NCBI GenBank assembly: GCA_963790965.1
Contig: CAWBQO010000006.1
Span: 806,001-870,000 of the forward strand
Length of the DNA stretch: 64,000 bases
Reading direction: 5' to 3'
Source: CAWBQO01 sp963790965
GTDB lineage: Bacteria > Bacteroidota > Rhodothermia > Rhodothermales > DASSAV01
The notes under the pieces are model-generated. The model saw only the letters and a program-made list of their open reading frames with translations. It had not been told where the DNA came from and did not search any database. The position numbers and the translations under genes were made by a program. This document shows, piece by piece, positions 50,848-58,720 of the stretch. The number at the start of each line of letters is the position of its first letter. Positions within the stretch are counted from its first letter, which is position 1.

Positions 50848-51022
50848 AAGAGGCTGTTGATTTACTATCGATGGGATGTGTTGCACATATTCGGGACGAT
50901 GTACGTAACTGGAATACTGACTAACACACTCTCGCATACACTTCAAGGGGGAAGTTGCGTGGGTGCTCTGGTCCATATTCGTCAGCTACATACAGCACGT
51001 TCTGTTATTTCAACAGCCTCTT
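50848..51022 (+). repeat. MITE-like element, copy C (best termini)
   Basis: This 175-bp copy has perfect 13-bp terminal inverted repeats, AAGAGGCTGTTGA and TCAACAGCCTCTT, with no ORF. Its interior matches the family (CTATCGATGGGATGTG, ACTTCAAGGGGGAAGTTGCG, GTCAGCTACATACAGCACGT). It lies 23 bp after mfd. The rest of the 580-bp gap to 51408 shows a degenerate CATCCTGA-type fragment (GCGCAGCGAAGGATTCTTCC near 51142) and nothing else. Confidence 0.85.
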
Positions 51023-51408
51023 AAAAGCGGGTCCGGAGACGTTTGAAGAGCGCGAGCGGCCCGCCCGTCGACGCGCCTTGCCGTCCTTCCTCGTGATCCC
51101 TCGCCGCTCGTCGGCCGGGACGCCGGCCCCTGGCATCGCCGGCGCAGCGAAGGATTCTTCCTTGCGGCAGCGCGAGATGCTTCACTGAGGTCAGCCTGAA
51201 ATGGCGCGGGCATCTTCGCGGCATATCCGTGTCGCACGTCCCTTCTTTCATTTTCGACGCGCCGAAGCCGAGAAAAACGGCCTCCAGAAACCATCTTCTT
51301 TCCGCGTATCGCCATCTCATGTAGGTGCGAACACGAATAGAGGATAGCGGCGATTATTGGTGCCTTCCTGCGCTTTCTGCACACCGCCCGCAGCGAACGT
51401 AGTCCCAG

Positions 51409-52383
51409 TTACTCGTAAAGCGCGGCAACGGAGGCGGCGTAGCTTCGGAGTTCTTCCTGGAGCGCCGCAGGCTCGAGCACGCGCGCGCCCGACCCGAAGC
51501 GAAGCATCCAGCGCCCCACGTACGTCAGGTTCTCGAAGTAGAACGTCACTTCCCGCCCGCCGTCCGTCTCCCGTTCTTCTTCAATGGTCGCCGGGATGCC
51601 GCGGCGCGCAATCGCGTAAACGTCGTCGGAAAAGAAGACACGGATCCGGTGCTTGTCGACGCCCGCGCCGCGCTCCTTTAGGTACCGGTTCAGATCGAAT
51701 CCCGGCGGAAGATCAAACCGCTCGTTGAGCACCCGCATCGTGCGGATACCGTCCAGCCGAAAGTTGCGTATGTCACCGCGCAGATGATCGAAAGCGATCA
51801 GGTTCCAGTGTTCCGTATAATAGACGAGTCCGAGCGGATCGACGGTTCGGCGGGTGAGTTCCTCACGGCTCGGCACGAAATACTCCATCAGCACGGATCG
51901 CTGCTGCGCGACGGCCAGGCTCAAGTCGTACCAGCGTCCCTCCACGTGCCCTTCCTCACGAAAGGCGTGAAGCCAGTATGGGTCGAGAACGGTTCGCTCC
52001 AGAAGGCGGTCGATGTACTCGCGTATCTCGCGCGGCAAAACGGCGTGGACCTTTTGCGAAACGTCGTCGGCGTCTTTGCGAAGCGATGGGTCCGCCTGCA
52101 GCTTCATAAAGCCCGTCCCAATGAGCAGTGTAGCCGCCTGCCGCGCCGTCAGCATGAGCGGCGGAAGCTGGTATCCTTCCAGGATCTCATAGCCGCCTTC
52201 TTCCGCATACGTGAGGGGCACGCCCGACTCCGACAGCGCGCGCAGGTCGCGGAAAATGGTTCTGCGGCTGACGCCGAAGTGCTCGGCCAGGTCTTTCGAG
52301 CTCATGCTCGGCCGCGTCTGCAGGAGCAGTATCAGCGCGAAGAGCCGTTCGGTGCGGTTGAGCACCCGTTCCTGATTACCCAT
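51409..52383 (-). CDS. WYL-domain transcriptional regulator (YafY/DeoR-like HTH)
   Basis: The 324-residue protein has an N-terminal winged helix-turn-helix (RLFALILLLQTRPSMSSKDL, AEHFGVSRRTIFRDLRALSE), a linker that includes GGYEILEGYQLPPLMLTARQ, then a WYL domain (VDPLGLVYYTEHWNLIAFDH) and the WCX end (VTFYFENLTYVGRWMLRFGS). WYL regulators bind ligands or single-stranded nucleic acid and control diverse genes, including DNA-repair and defence loci. What it regulates here is unknown. It is separated from mfd by the MITE-like copy and precedes rsmG in the minus-strand run (52383 to 52461). Confidence 0.92.
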   Translation of the reverse strand: MGNQERVLNRTERLFALILLLQTRPSMSSKDLAEHFGVSRRTIFRDLRALSESGVPLTYAEEGGYEILEGYQLPPLMLTARQAATLLIGTGFMKLQADPSLRKDADDVSQKVHAVLPREIREYIDRLLERTVLDPYWLHAFREEGHVEGRWYDLSLAVAQQRSVLMEYFVPSREELTRRTVDPLGLVYYTEHWNLIAFDHLRGDIRNFRLDGIRTMRVLNERFDLPPGFDLNRYLKERGAGVDKHRIRVFFSDDVYAIARRGIPATIEEERETDGGREVTFYFENLTYVGRWMLRFGSGARVLEPAALQEELRSYAASVAALYE

Positions 52384-52460
52384 CTTCCACTTGCCTTCTC
52401 ATGCAACGGCTTCTCCTCACTCGGGCAGCAGTCAGGCCATCGCCTCACTTGATTAGGGCA

Positions 52461-53117
52461 TCACGTGGAAGGGCGCACCTGTACGATGAACTTGTCAAGA
52501 TAGAGCGGACCCAGGGTTGCGCTCAAGTCTATGGTCGTAACGGATACGTCGCGGTAGCGGCGGCGCAGGGAAGCAACCTCGTCGGTCAAATCGCCGCCTT
52601 TGAGGCAGAGAAGCCCCGGCTGCCAGAACGATTCGCCCTCGACCGAGAGCGGAAGGGCAACGCGAAGATGCCACTTCCAGAGGTCCACGAGCGGACCGGT
52701 CGCGCGCGACACCGAATAGTGCGCCTGCCCCGGCCACACTTCTGCTCGGCCGTTCCACGAGATGATGTTCTTCAGCTTCATCGCCGCGATCATCTCGCCC
52801 ACGGCGCGGATCTTCTTGCCCGTCGCATCAACGGCGTGGAAGGTGACGCTCGGAAAAAGAATCGCCAGCGGGATCGAAGGCAGTCCGCCACCGGTGCCCC
52901 AGTCCACCACCTCGGATCCGGGCGGAAAACCGCGCTGCGCGATCGAAACGGCATGGAGAATATGCCGCTCCCACACATCGGCCTCTGTGTTGCGGGAGAT
53001 CAGGTTCAGCTTTTGGTTTTGCGAGACGAGCAGCGCGGCGTACTCTTCCAGCCGGCGGATCGTTGCCTCGGGCAAGCCGTCCAACAAACCGGCGCGTTCC
53101 TTGGGATCAGTATTCAT
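52461..53117 (-). CDS. rsmG: 16S rRNA (guanine527-N7)-methyltransferase RsmG (GidB)
   Basis: RsmG methylates N7 of G527 in 16S rRNA; its loss gives low-level streptomycin resistance. The 218-residue protein shows YAALLVSQNQKLNLISRNTE and VWERHILHAVSI near the N-terminus. The SAM-binding loop follows (VVDWGTGGGLPSIPLAILFP), then VTFHAVDATGKKIRAVGEMI. Later SRATGPLVDLWKW gives the catalytic-pocket region and the LPLSVEG/CLKGGDL end is typical. It lies in the same minus-strand cluster as mnmG, with a histidine kinase between them, a common arrangement near bacterial origins. Confidence 0.95.
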   Translation of the reverse strand: MNTDPKERAGLLDGLPEATIRRLEEYAALLVSQNQKLNLISRNTEADVWERHILHAVSIAQRGFPPGSEVVDWGTGGGLPSIPLAILFPSVTFHAVDATGKKIRAVGEMIAAMKLKNIISWNGRAEVWPGQAHYSVSRATGPLVDLWKWHLRVALPLSVEGESFWQPGLLCLKGGDLTDEVASLRRRYRDVSVTTIDLSATLGPLYLDKFIVQVRPST

Positions 53118-53159
53118 TCTCTCTTGGTGCTTGCAGGAACGGTCCCGGACGCGCGTTCT

Positions 53160-54833
53160 TCACTCATCCTCCGCAGCAGGCAATCGAACGATAAAGGTGC
53201 TACCGGATCCGGGCGTGCTTTCCGCGAAAATGCTGCCGTTGTGCCGCTCGATGATACGGCGGCAGATCGCAAGCCCGATGCCTGTTCCGTCGAAGGCGGC
53301 ACCTGCGTGCAGGCGCTGGAAGGGCGTAAAGATGCGCTCGGCGTACTGCGGCTCGAAGCCGATACCGTTGTCGGCCACTTCGATGCGGACCGCCCGCCGC
53401 CCGTCCGCTTCCTCTTTCCTCGCCCGCACCTTCACCACCGGCGGCACGCCTTCCCGGCGGAACTTGATGGCGTTGGAGAGCAGGTTTTCGAAAAGACGGC
53501 GCATCTGCCCGACATCCGCGTGAACCGCGTCGATTGGTTCCACATCCACCCGCCCTCCGGCCGCGTCGATCTCCGGTTGCAGGTCCTGCAGCACGTCCTG
53601 CAGAATGGTTTCGAGCGCCACCTCCCTCGGCCCATTTATCTCCATCGACACGCGGGAATAGGTGAGCAGGTCGCGGATCAGCTCGGACATGCGCCGCACG
53701 CCATAGCGGATGCGATCGAGATACTGCCGGCCCTGTTCATCGAGACGAGCGCTGTATTCCTCTTCAAGAAGATCGGAGAACGCGTGGATTTTTCGGAGCG
53801 GCTCCTGGAGGTCGTGACTCGCCGCATAGGCAAACTCCTGAAGCTCCCGGTTACGCCGCTCGAGTTCGGCGGTACGAACGGCAACGCGCTGCTCAAGCTG
53901 GTCGTTGAGCGCCTGCAGTTCCTTCTGCGCCTTGACTTGAAGCGTAACGTCGTGCCCCTCGACGAAGATGCCGGAAATGGTGCCGTCGCTCTCCACAATG
54001 GACTGATACACGAAGTCGACAAAGACTTCATCCGGTTCCGATCCGGGTACGCGCTGCAGCATGACCCGCATCGAGCGCCCAATGAACGGCTCACCTGTTC
54101 GGAAAACAGTGTCCAGTAGTTCGATGAACCCCTGGCCGCGCACTTCAGGCAAAGCCTCCTCCACCGGCTTCCCCGCGACATTTCGGTGCCCAACGAGCTG
54201 AAGGTAGGCCGTATTGACAAGATCGAACACGTGCTCCGGCCCTGCAAGCACGGCCACAAAGCCGGGTGCGAGATCGAACAGGCGCCTGAGCTGTTTGCGC
54301 TCGCGATCAAGCAGGCGATTATTCTCTTGAACAAGGCGCGCGCGGCGGAACAGCCCCTCTTCACGAACAGCTACCGGCCCGGCGTCCAGCGCGGCTTCTG
54401 CCTGCCGCAGCGCATACTTCATCTGCTGCAGATCCGTGACGTCGACCGTGTGCTGCAAAATGAATCTGACCTTGCCGTCCTCCGCCTTGATGGGCGTATG
54501 CGAAGCGCTCCAGAAACGCTCCTCGTGAATGATGCCATCCGCCGTTTGGCGCGGCATGGTATAAGGAATGAGCGCCAGGTAATCCGGTTCGCCTGTCGCG
54601 ATCACCCGTTCGAAAGAGCGCCGGAGCTGCGCGACGTTCTCATCCTCCGGATTATCCGGATCACCGGGGAAGGCGTCAAACACACTCCTCCCGATCAGCG
54701 TCTCAAGGTCGCTTCCCGTTACGTCGAGGTAGGCACGATTGGCCGCAACATACCGAAGTTGCGTATCGAGCAGCATATACGGATTGGGCGCAAGCTCGAA
54801 CAGCAGCCCAAAGTCGACCACGGGGTCATTCAT
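53160..54833 (-). CDS. PAS-PAS sensor histidine kinase
   Basis: The 557-residue protein starts directly with a PAS domain (LLFELAPNPYMLLDTQLRYV) and has a second PAS at about 175-300 (LFDLAPGFVAVLAGPEHVFD). A coiled coil (LNDQLEQRVAVRTAELERRN) leads to HisKA with the phospho-His in AYAASHDLQEPLRKIHAF. The ATPase follows with NLLSNAIKF, DNGIGFEPQYAERIF and GTGIGLAICRRIIERHNG. There are no membrane helices. The kinase core is strongly similar to that at 35066, which marks the two as paralogues with different sensor halves. No response regulator is adjacent; the nearest receiver is the PorX-like protein at 58721. Its position between rsmG and mnmG is unusual. Confidence 0.92.
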   Translation of the reverse strand: MNDPVVDFGLLFELAPNPYMLLDTQLRYVAANRAYLDVTGSDLETLIGRSVFDAFPGDPDNPEDENVAQLRRSFERVIATGEPDYLALIPYTMPRQTADGIIHEERFWSASHTPIKAEDGKVRFILQHTVDVTDLQQMKYALRQAEAALDAGPVAVREEGLFRRARLVQENNRLLDRERKQLRRLFDLAPGFVAVLAGPEHVFDLVNTAYLQLVGHRNVAGKPVEEALPEVRGQGFIELLDTVFRTGEPFIGRSMRVMLQRVPGSEPDEVFVDFVYQSIVESDGTISGIFVEGHDVTLQVKAQKELQALNDQLEQRVAVRTAELERRNRELQEFAYAASHDLQEPLRKIHAFSDLLEEEYSARLDEQGRQYLDRIRYGVRRMSELIRDLLTYSRVSMEINGPREVALETILQDVLQDLQPEIDAAGGRVDVEPIDAVHADVGQMRRLFENLLSNAIKFRREGVPPVVKVRARKEEADGRRAVRIEVADNGIGFEPQYAERIFTPFQRLHAGAAFDGTGIGLAICRRIIERHNGSIFAESTPGSGSTFIVRLPAAEDE

Positions 54834-54957
54834 ATGCGGCGCGGGGACTCAGCAAGAAGGATTGAAGCCGCTCCTACGAGCGGCCGAAAATGCGGCATGC
54901 CCGCATCAAGAGAGAAGGTAAGAAAAGATCGGGGTGGAAGTAAAATTGGCGCTGCAA

Positions 54958-56880
54958 TCACGCCTCCAGTGCCTCGTCTGCCCGCGATGAGATGCCCGAG
55001 CGGCGGCTCCCACCTTTGAGCAGCACCATGAGAACCGACACGTCGGCCGGACTTACCCCACTGATGCGGCTTGCCTGCGCAAGCGTCTCCGGCTGAATCT
55101 TTGCCAGCTTCTCGCGCGCCTCCATGGTAATCGTAGCGAGGCTGTGGTAGTCCATTCCATCGGGAATTTGCCACGACTCGAGCTGTGCCAGGCGCGCCAC
55201 CGTCTCTTTCTCCCTTGCGAGGTAGCCTTCGTACTTCAAATCTATTTCAACGCTATTTTCGACCGGCTCAAGCCCTGCTGCGGGTATCAGCACATCGCCT
55301 CGCAACCCTGCGGCGTCGAGCAGCTCGCCGAGCGCGACCTGCGGCCGCACGGCCAAGCGATTAAGCCGTTCAGGCGTCGCAATCGGCGTCGAGCCGACGC
55401 TTTCGAGATATCCATTCACCCGTTCCGGCGCGGCCGCAGTGCCGTCGAGCCGGCGGCGCGTCTCCCGGACCGCTTCGGCGCGGGCGTTCATGCGTTCGAG
55501 CCGGTCGCGCGTCGCGAGGCCAAGTTCGTAACCGCGCTGCGTAAGCCGGAAGTCGGCATTGTCCTGCCGGAGCAGAATGCGGTGCTCGGCCCGCGAGGTG
55601 AACATGCGGTAAGGCTCGTCCGTCCCCTTCGCCACGAGGTCGTCGACGAGCACGCCGATGTACGCGTCGGCGCGCCCCAGAACGACAGGTTCGCGCCCAT
55701 TCAGCTTCTGAACGGCATTGATGCCCGCCATCAGCCCCTGCGCAGCGGCCTCCTCGTAACCCGTGGTCCCGTTGATCTGTCCCGCGAAAAAAAGTCCGCC
55801 AACGCGCTTCGTCTCGAGGCTGTAGCGCAGTTGGTGCGGGGGGAAATAATCGTATTCGATGGCATATCCGGGTCGGAGCAGATGCACCTGCTCGAGTCCG
55901 GGCACCGTGCGCAAGGCAGCGAACTGCACGTCCTCGGGCAAGCTCGTCGAGAAGCCGTTCACATAGACCTCATGCGTGCGCAGTCCTTCCGGCTCCAGAA
56001 AAAGCTGGTGCCGCTCCTTGTCCGCAAACCGGTCGATCTTGTCCTCGATGGACGGGCAGTACCGCGGCCCGCGACCCTGGATGCGCCCCGCGAACATGGG
56101 GCTGCGCGCAAAGCCGAGGCGCAAACCGTCGTGCGTACCGGCGTTCGTATACGTCAGCCAGCAGCTTACGCGCTCTTCGGGCAGCCTGTCGGACATAAAA
56201 GAGAACGGCATCGCCACGGGGTCGCCGGGCTGCTCTTCGAGCGCGCTATAATCTATCGTCCGGCCGTCCACCCTCGGCGGCGTGCCGGTTTTCAGGCGTG
56301 CGGATTCAAAGCCGAGATGTTCGAGCGAGGCGGTCAGTCCGACCGATGCCCCTTCTCCCATACGTCCGCCGCCGAACTGCTTCTCGCCCACGTGGATGGT
56401 GCCGTTCATGAACGTGCCGCTTGTCAGGATCACGCAAGGCGCGAAAAAGCGTACACCAAGGCTCGTTTGGACACCGGTCACGCGGCCGTCCTCTGCAAGG
56501 ACTTCCATGACGGTATCGGCTCGCATGAAGAGGCCGGGCGTCTCTTCGAGTCGCTCGCGAACGACGGCGGCGTAGCGCATCCGGTCACACTGCGCGCGCG
56601 GACTCCAGACCGCCGGCCCTTTTCGCCGGTTGAGCATTCGAAACTGAATGCCCGCGCCGTCCGTGGCAAGCCCCATGAGGCCACCGAGCGCGTCGATCTC
56701 ACGGGCAATTTGTCCCTTGCCGATCCCGCCGATTGCGGGGTTGCAAGACATCGTGCCAATGGCCTGCAGGTTCATGGTGATGAGAAGCGTACGCGCGCCC
56801 ATGCGCGCCGCCGCGTGCGCCGCCTCCGCCCCCGCATGGCCGCCACCGACCACGATAACGTCGTAAGAGAAGTAGTCCAT
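54958..56880 (-). CDS. mnmG: tRNA U34 carboxymethylaminomethyl-modifying enzyme MnmG (GidA)
   Basis: With MnmE, this FAD enzyme installs the cmnm5 group on the wobble uridine of several tRNAs. The 640-residue protein begins MDYFSYDVIVVGGGHAGAEA with the FAD-binding GGGHAG loop. It continues with the family stretches TMSCNPAIGGIGKGQIAREI, the flavin-linked VILTSGTFMNGTIHVGEKQF and RVDGRTIDYSALEEQPGD. Further blocks are GRGPRYCPSIEDKIDRFADK, EYDYFPPHQLRYSLETKRVG and FTSRAEHRILLRQDNADFRL. I chose the ATG at 56880 because an ATG two codons upstream adds only ML. It belongs to the minus-strand cluster with the kinase and rsmG. Confidence 0.96.
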   Translation of the reverse strand: MDYFSYDVIVVGGGHAGAEAAHAAARMGARTLLITMNLQAIGTMSCNPAIGGIGKGQIAREIDALGGLMGLATDGAGIQFRMLNRRKGPAVWSPRAQCDRMRYAAVVRERLEETPGLFMRADTVMEVLAEDGRVTGVQTSLGVRFFAPCVILTSGTFMNGTIHVGEKQFGGGRMGEGASVGLTASLEHLGFESARLKTGTPPRVDGRTIDYSALEEQPGDPVAMPFSFMSDRLPEERVSCWLTYTNAGTHDGLRLGFARSPMFAGRIQGRGPRYCPSIEDKIDRFADKERHQLFLEPEGLRTHEVYVNGFSTSLPEDVQFAALRTVPGLEQVHLLRPGYAIEYDYFPPHQLRYSLETKRVGGLFFAGQINGTTGYEEAAAQGLMAGINAVQKLNGREPVVLGRADAYIGVLVDDLVAKGTDEPYRMFTSRAEHRILLRQDNADFRLTQRGYELGLATRDRLERMNARAEAVRETRRRLDGTAAAPERVNGYLESVGSTPIATPERLNRLAVRPQVALGELLDAAGLRGDVLIPAAGLEPVENSVEIDLKYEGYLAREKETVARLAQLESWQIPDGMDYHSLATITMEAREKLAKIQPETLAQASRISGVSPADVSVLMVLLKGGSRRSGISSRADEALEA

Positions 56881-56974
56881 TAACAAGAGGATAGTCCGAA
56901 GTGCCCCGCGTTAATCCCTCCGCCGCCCAGTGGTTCCGGCAGAACGCCTCCACCCGCCGCCCCCCGGCCTTATT

Positions 56975-57095
56975 GACGCAGAGGCGCAGAGGCGCAGAGG
57001 CCGGCACCAATGCCAACATTGCCTCTGCGTTTGTGCGGGCACGATGCATAATGCCTCTACAACATAAACACTTCCACCTAACCTACAATCCCTCC
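56975..57095. repeat. CGCAGAGGCGCA micro-repeat stretch
   Basis: GACGCAGAGGCGCAGAGGCG is a short tandem array (56974-57000), echoed by GCCTCTGCGTTTGTGCGGGC near 57020. The same word occurs near 20525 and 34829 and in the duplicated block at 57348 and 57758. No gene is seen between mnmG and peptidase E. Confidence 0.55.
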
Positions 57096-57320
57096 CGGCT
57101 GTCATCCTGAGCGCAGCGAAGGATCAGTTTTCGTTTGCAGCCTGAGGCTCTTCGGTGCGCCCGCAAGACTCGGTGGAGCGGTTCTGCCTTCCCGGTGCTA
57201 ATCCCGCTCCCGCTTCCTCCGGCAGCCCTGAGTGTCATCCCGACCCAGGCGGCGGCAACGCGCTTGGCCGAAGAACAACCCCACCCGCCGCCGCGCGGAG
57301 GGACCTCCTCAACCCGGCAC
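57096..57320 (+). repeat. CATCCTGA-type intergenic repeat
   Basis: This copy is nearly complete: TGTCATCCTGAGCGCAGCGA, GGATCAGTTTTCGTTTGCAG, CGGTGCGCCCGCAAGACTCG, TTCTGCCTTCCCGGTGCTAA, GTCATCCCGACCCAGGCGGC and CCGCCGCGCGGAGGGACCTC. A partial copy recurs at 57640-57720. Confidence 0.75.
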
Positions 57321-57430
57321 AGCTCTAACGGAGGCACGGCGTTCTTGACGCAGAGGCGCATAGATTTCCGTGCGCGGATATCCCCACAAACTTCAGTATT
57401 TAGACGATCCGCGTCTCAGCGCCTTTGCGT
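57288..57430 (+). repeat. 143-bp direct repeat, copy 1
   Basis: This segment (from CCGCCGCGCGGAGGGACCTC through TCTAACGGAGGCACGGCGTT, TAGATTTCCGTGCGCGGATA and TTTAGACGATCCGCGTCTCA) recurs almost unchanged at 57698-57840. The two copies flank MITE-like copy D. Confidence 0.85.
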
Positions 57431-57447
57431 CTAAATGATCCGCCCCC

Positions 57448-57622
57448 AAGAGGCTGTTGATATCTTGTCGACGGGATGCGTCACAGAATTTCGGGGGCGA
57501 TGTAAGTGACTGGAAGGACGCCTAACACCCCCTTGAATCCCCCTCCAGGGGGAGGTTGCGTGGGTGCTTCGGGCCAACCCGTCAGTTCCATACAGCGCGT
57601 CCCATTATTTCAACAGCCTGCT
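57448..57622 (+). repeat. MITE-like element, copy D
   Basis: A 175-bp copy with termini AAGAGGCTGTTGA and TCAACAGCCTGCT and the full family core (AACACCCCCTTGAATCCCCC, CCAGGGGGAGGTTGCGTGGG, TACAGCGCGTCCCATTATTT). It sits between two copies of a 143-bp direct repeat. Confidence 0.85.
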
Positions 57623-57697
57623 AATGCACCTGGCCCCCGGGCTGTCATCCCGACCCAGGCGGCGCTACCGACCTTCATCATGGGACCGCATCATCCG

Positions 57698-57840
57698 CCG
57701 CCGCGCGGAGGGACCTCCTCATCCCGGCACAGCTCTAACGGAGGCACGGCGTTCTTGGCACAGAGGCGCATAGATTTCCGTGCGCGGATATCCCCACAAA
57801 CTTCAGCATTTAGACGATCCGCGTCTCAGCGCCTATGCGT
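57698..57840 (+). repeat. 143-bp direct repeat, copy 2
   Basis: Second copy of the block at 57288-57430, offset by exactly 410 bp, differing at a handful of bases (for example AACCCGG/ATCCCGG, CTTGACGC/CTTGGCAC, CAGTATT/CAGCATT). Confidence 0.85.
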
Positions 57841-57871
57841 CAAGTCCTGAAACCATCAGCCGCCGTGTTCG

Positions 57872-58585
57872 TCACTCGCCGGTTTCCAGAAGAAACCCGA
57901 GGTCATCGCCGGCCTTCAGGTCTCGCGGCTCCGATCCCTTGCGGAACAGGCGCGCGGCGCGGGGTCCCTCCAGCCGCACCCGTTCGTCCTCCACCGAGAG
58001 CAGCGTCCCCTCGCGCAGTCCGACCACGTTCACGCCCGCGTTCACCTCGATGTACTCCGCGATGCGCTCGTCCCGCGTCTCGCCGCCGTGCCCCTCCATG
58101 CGCGCATCCGTGTAGTGAGGGTTGATCTGAAACGGCACCAGCCCAAGCGTCTCGAAGCTGCGCGGCTCGACGACCGGCATGTCGTTCGTGGTGCAGAGCG
58201 TCGGGCAGGCGACGTTCGACCCGGCGCTCCAGCCGACGAACGGAACGCCCGCCCCGACCCGCTCCCGAACGAGATCCATCACCTCCTCCTCCTGCATCCG
58301 GCGGACGAGCTGAAACGTGTTTCCGCCGCCAACAACGATCGCCTGCGCCGTTTCGATCAGCGACAACGGGAAAGGCACCTCATGCACGGACACCACCTCG
58401 CACCCAAACGTTTGAAAACGCTCACGGACGCGCTGCGCGTAGTCATCCCACGAAATCCGAACGGCCGCCCACGGGATGAAAACCGCCTGTTCAACGCCTT
58501 CCAGAAAAGCGCCGAGCCGAGGCAGGGCATACTGGAGATAAGGTTCGCCGGGATTGGTGGAGTTGCTGAGCAGAAGAAGGCGCAT
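57872..58585 (-). CDS. pepE: Peptidase E (alpha-aspartyl dipeptidase, S51)
   Basis: The 237-residue cytoplasmic enzyme cleaves dipeptides with N-terminal aspartate. It begins MRLLLLSNSTNPGEPYLQYA, then FIPWAAVRISWDDYAQRVRE. The core IVVGGGNTFQLVRRMQ precedes the nucleophile serine in PFVGWSAGSNVACPTLCTTN and the catalytic His region in INPHYTDARMEGHGGETRDE. The end includes NVVGLREGTLLSVEDERVRL, typical of PepE. Length equals that of the Salmonella enzyme. It is divergent from the PorX-like gene across 135 bp. Confidence 0.93.
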   Translation of the reverse strand: MRLLLLSNSTNPGEPYLQYALPRLGAFLEGVEQAVFIPWAAVRISWDDYAQRVRERFQTFGCEVVSVHEVPFPLSLIETAQAIVVGGGNTFQLVRRMQEEEVMDLVRERVGAGVPFVGWSAGSNVACPTLCTTNDMPVVEPRSFETLGLVPFQINPHYTDARMEGHGGETRDERIAEYIEVNAGVNVVGLREGTLLSVEDERVRLEGPRAARLFRKGSEPRDLKAGDDLGFLLETGE

Positions 58586-58720
58586 GGTTGTACCGCTGGA
58601 TCGGGTGGGTCGGACGTTTGTAGGAAAGGTACATCAGCGCGGGCGGAAGTCGGGACTTTGCGGGCAACAGGAACGTAGAATAGCCATTACAAACCCTTAG
58701 CGCCTCACCAGCACCCGCCT

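Noticed and set aside
55144..56883. 579-codon plus-strand ORF
   Set aside because: Shadow of mnmG.
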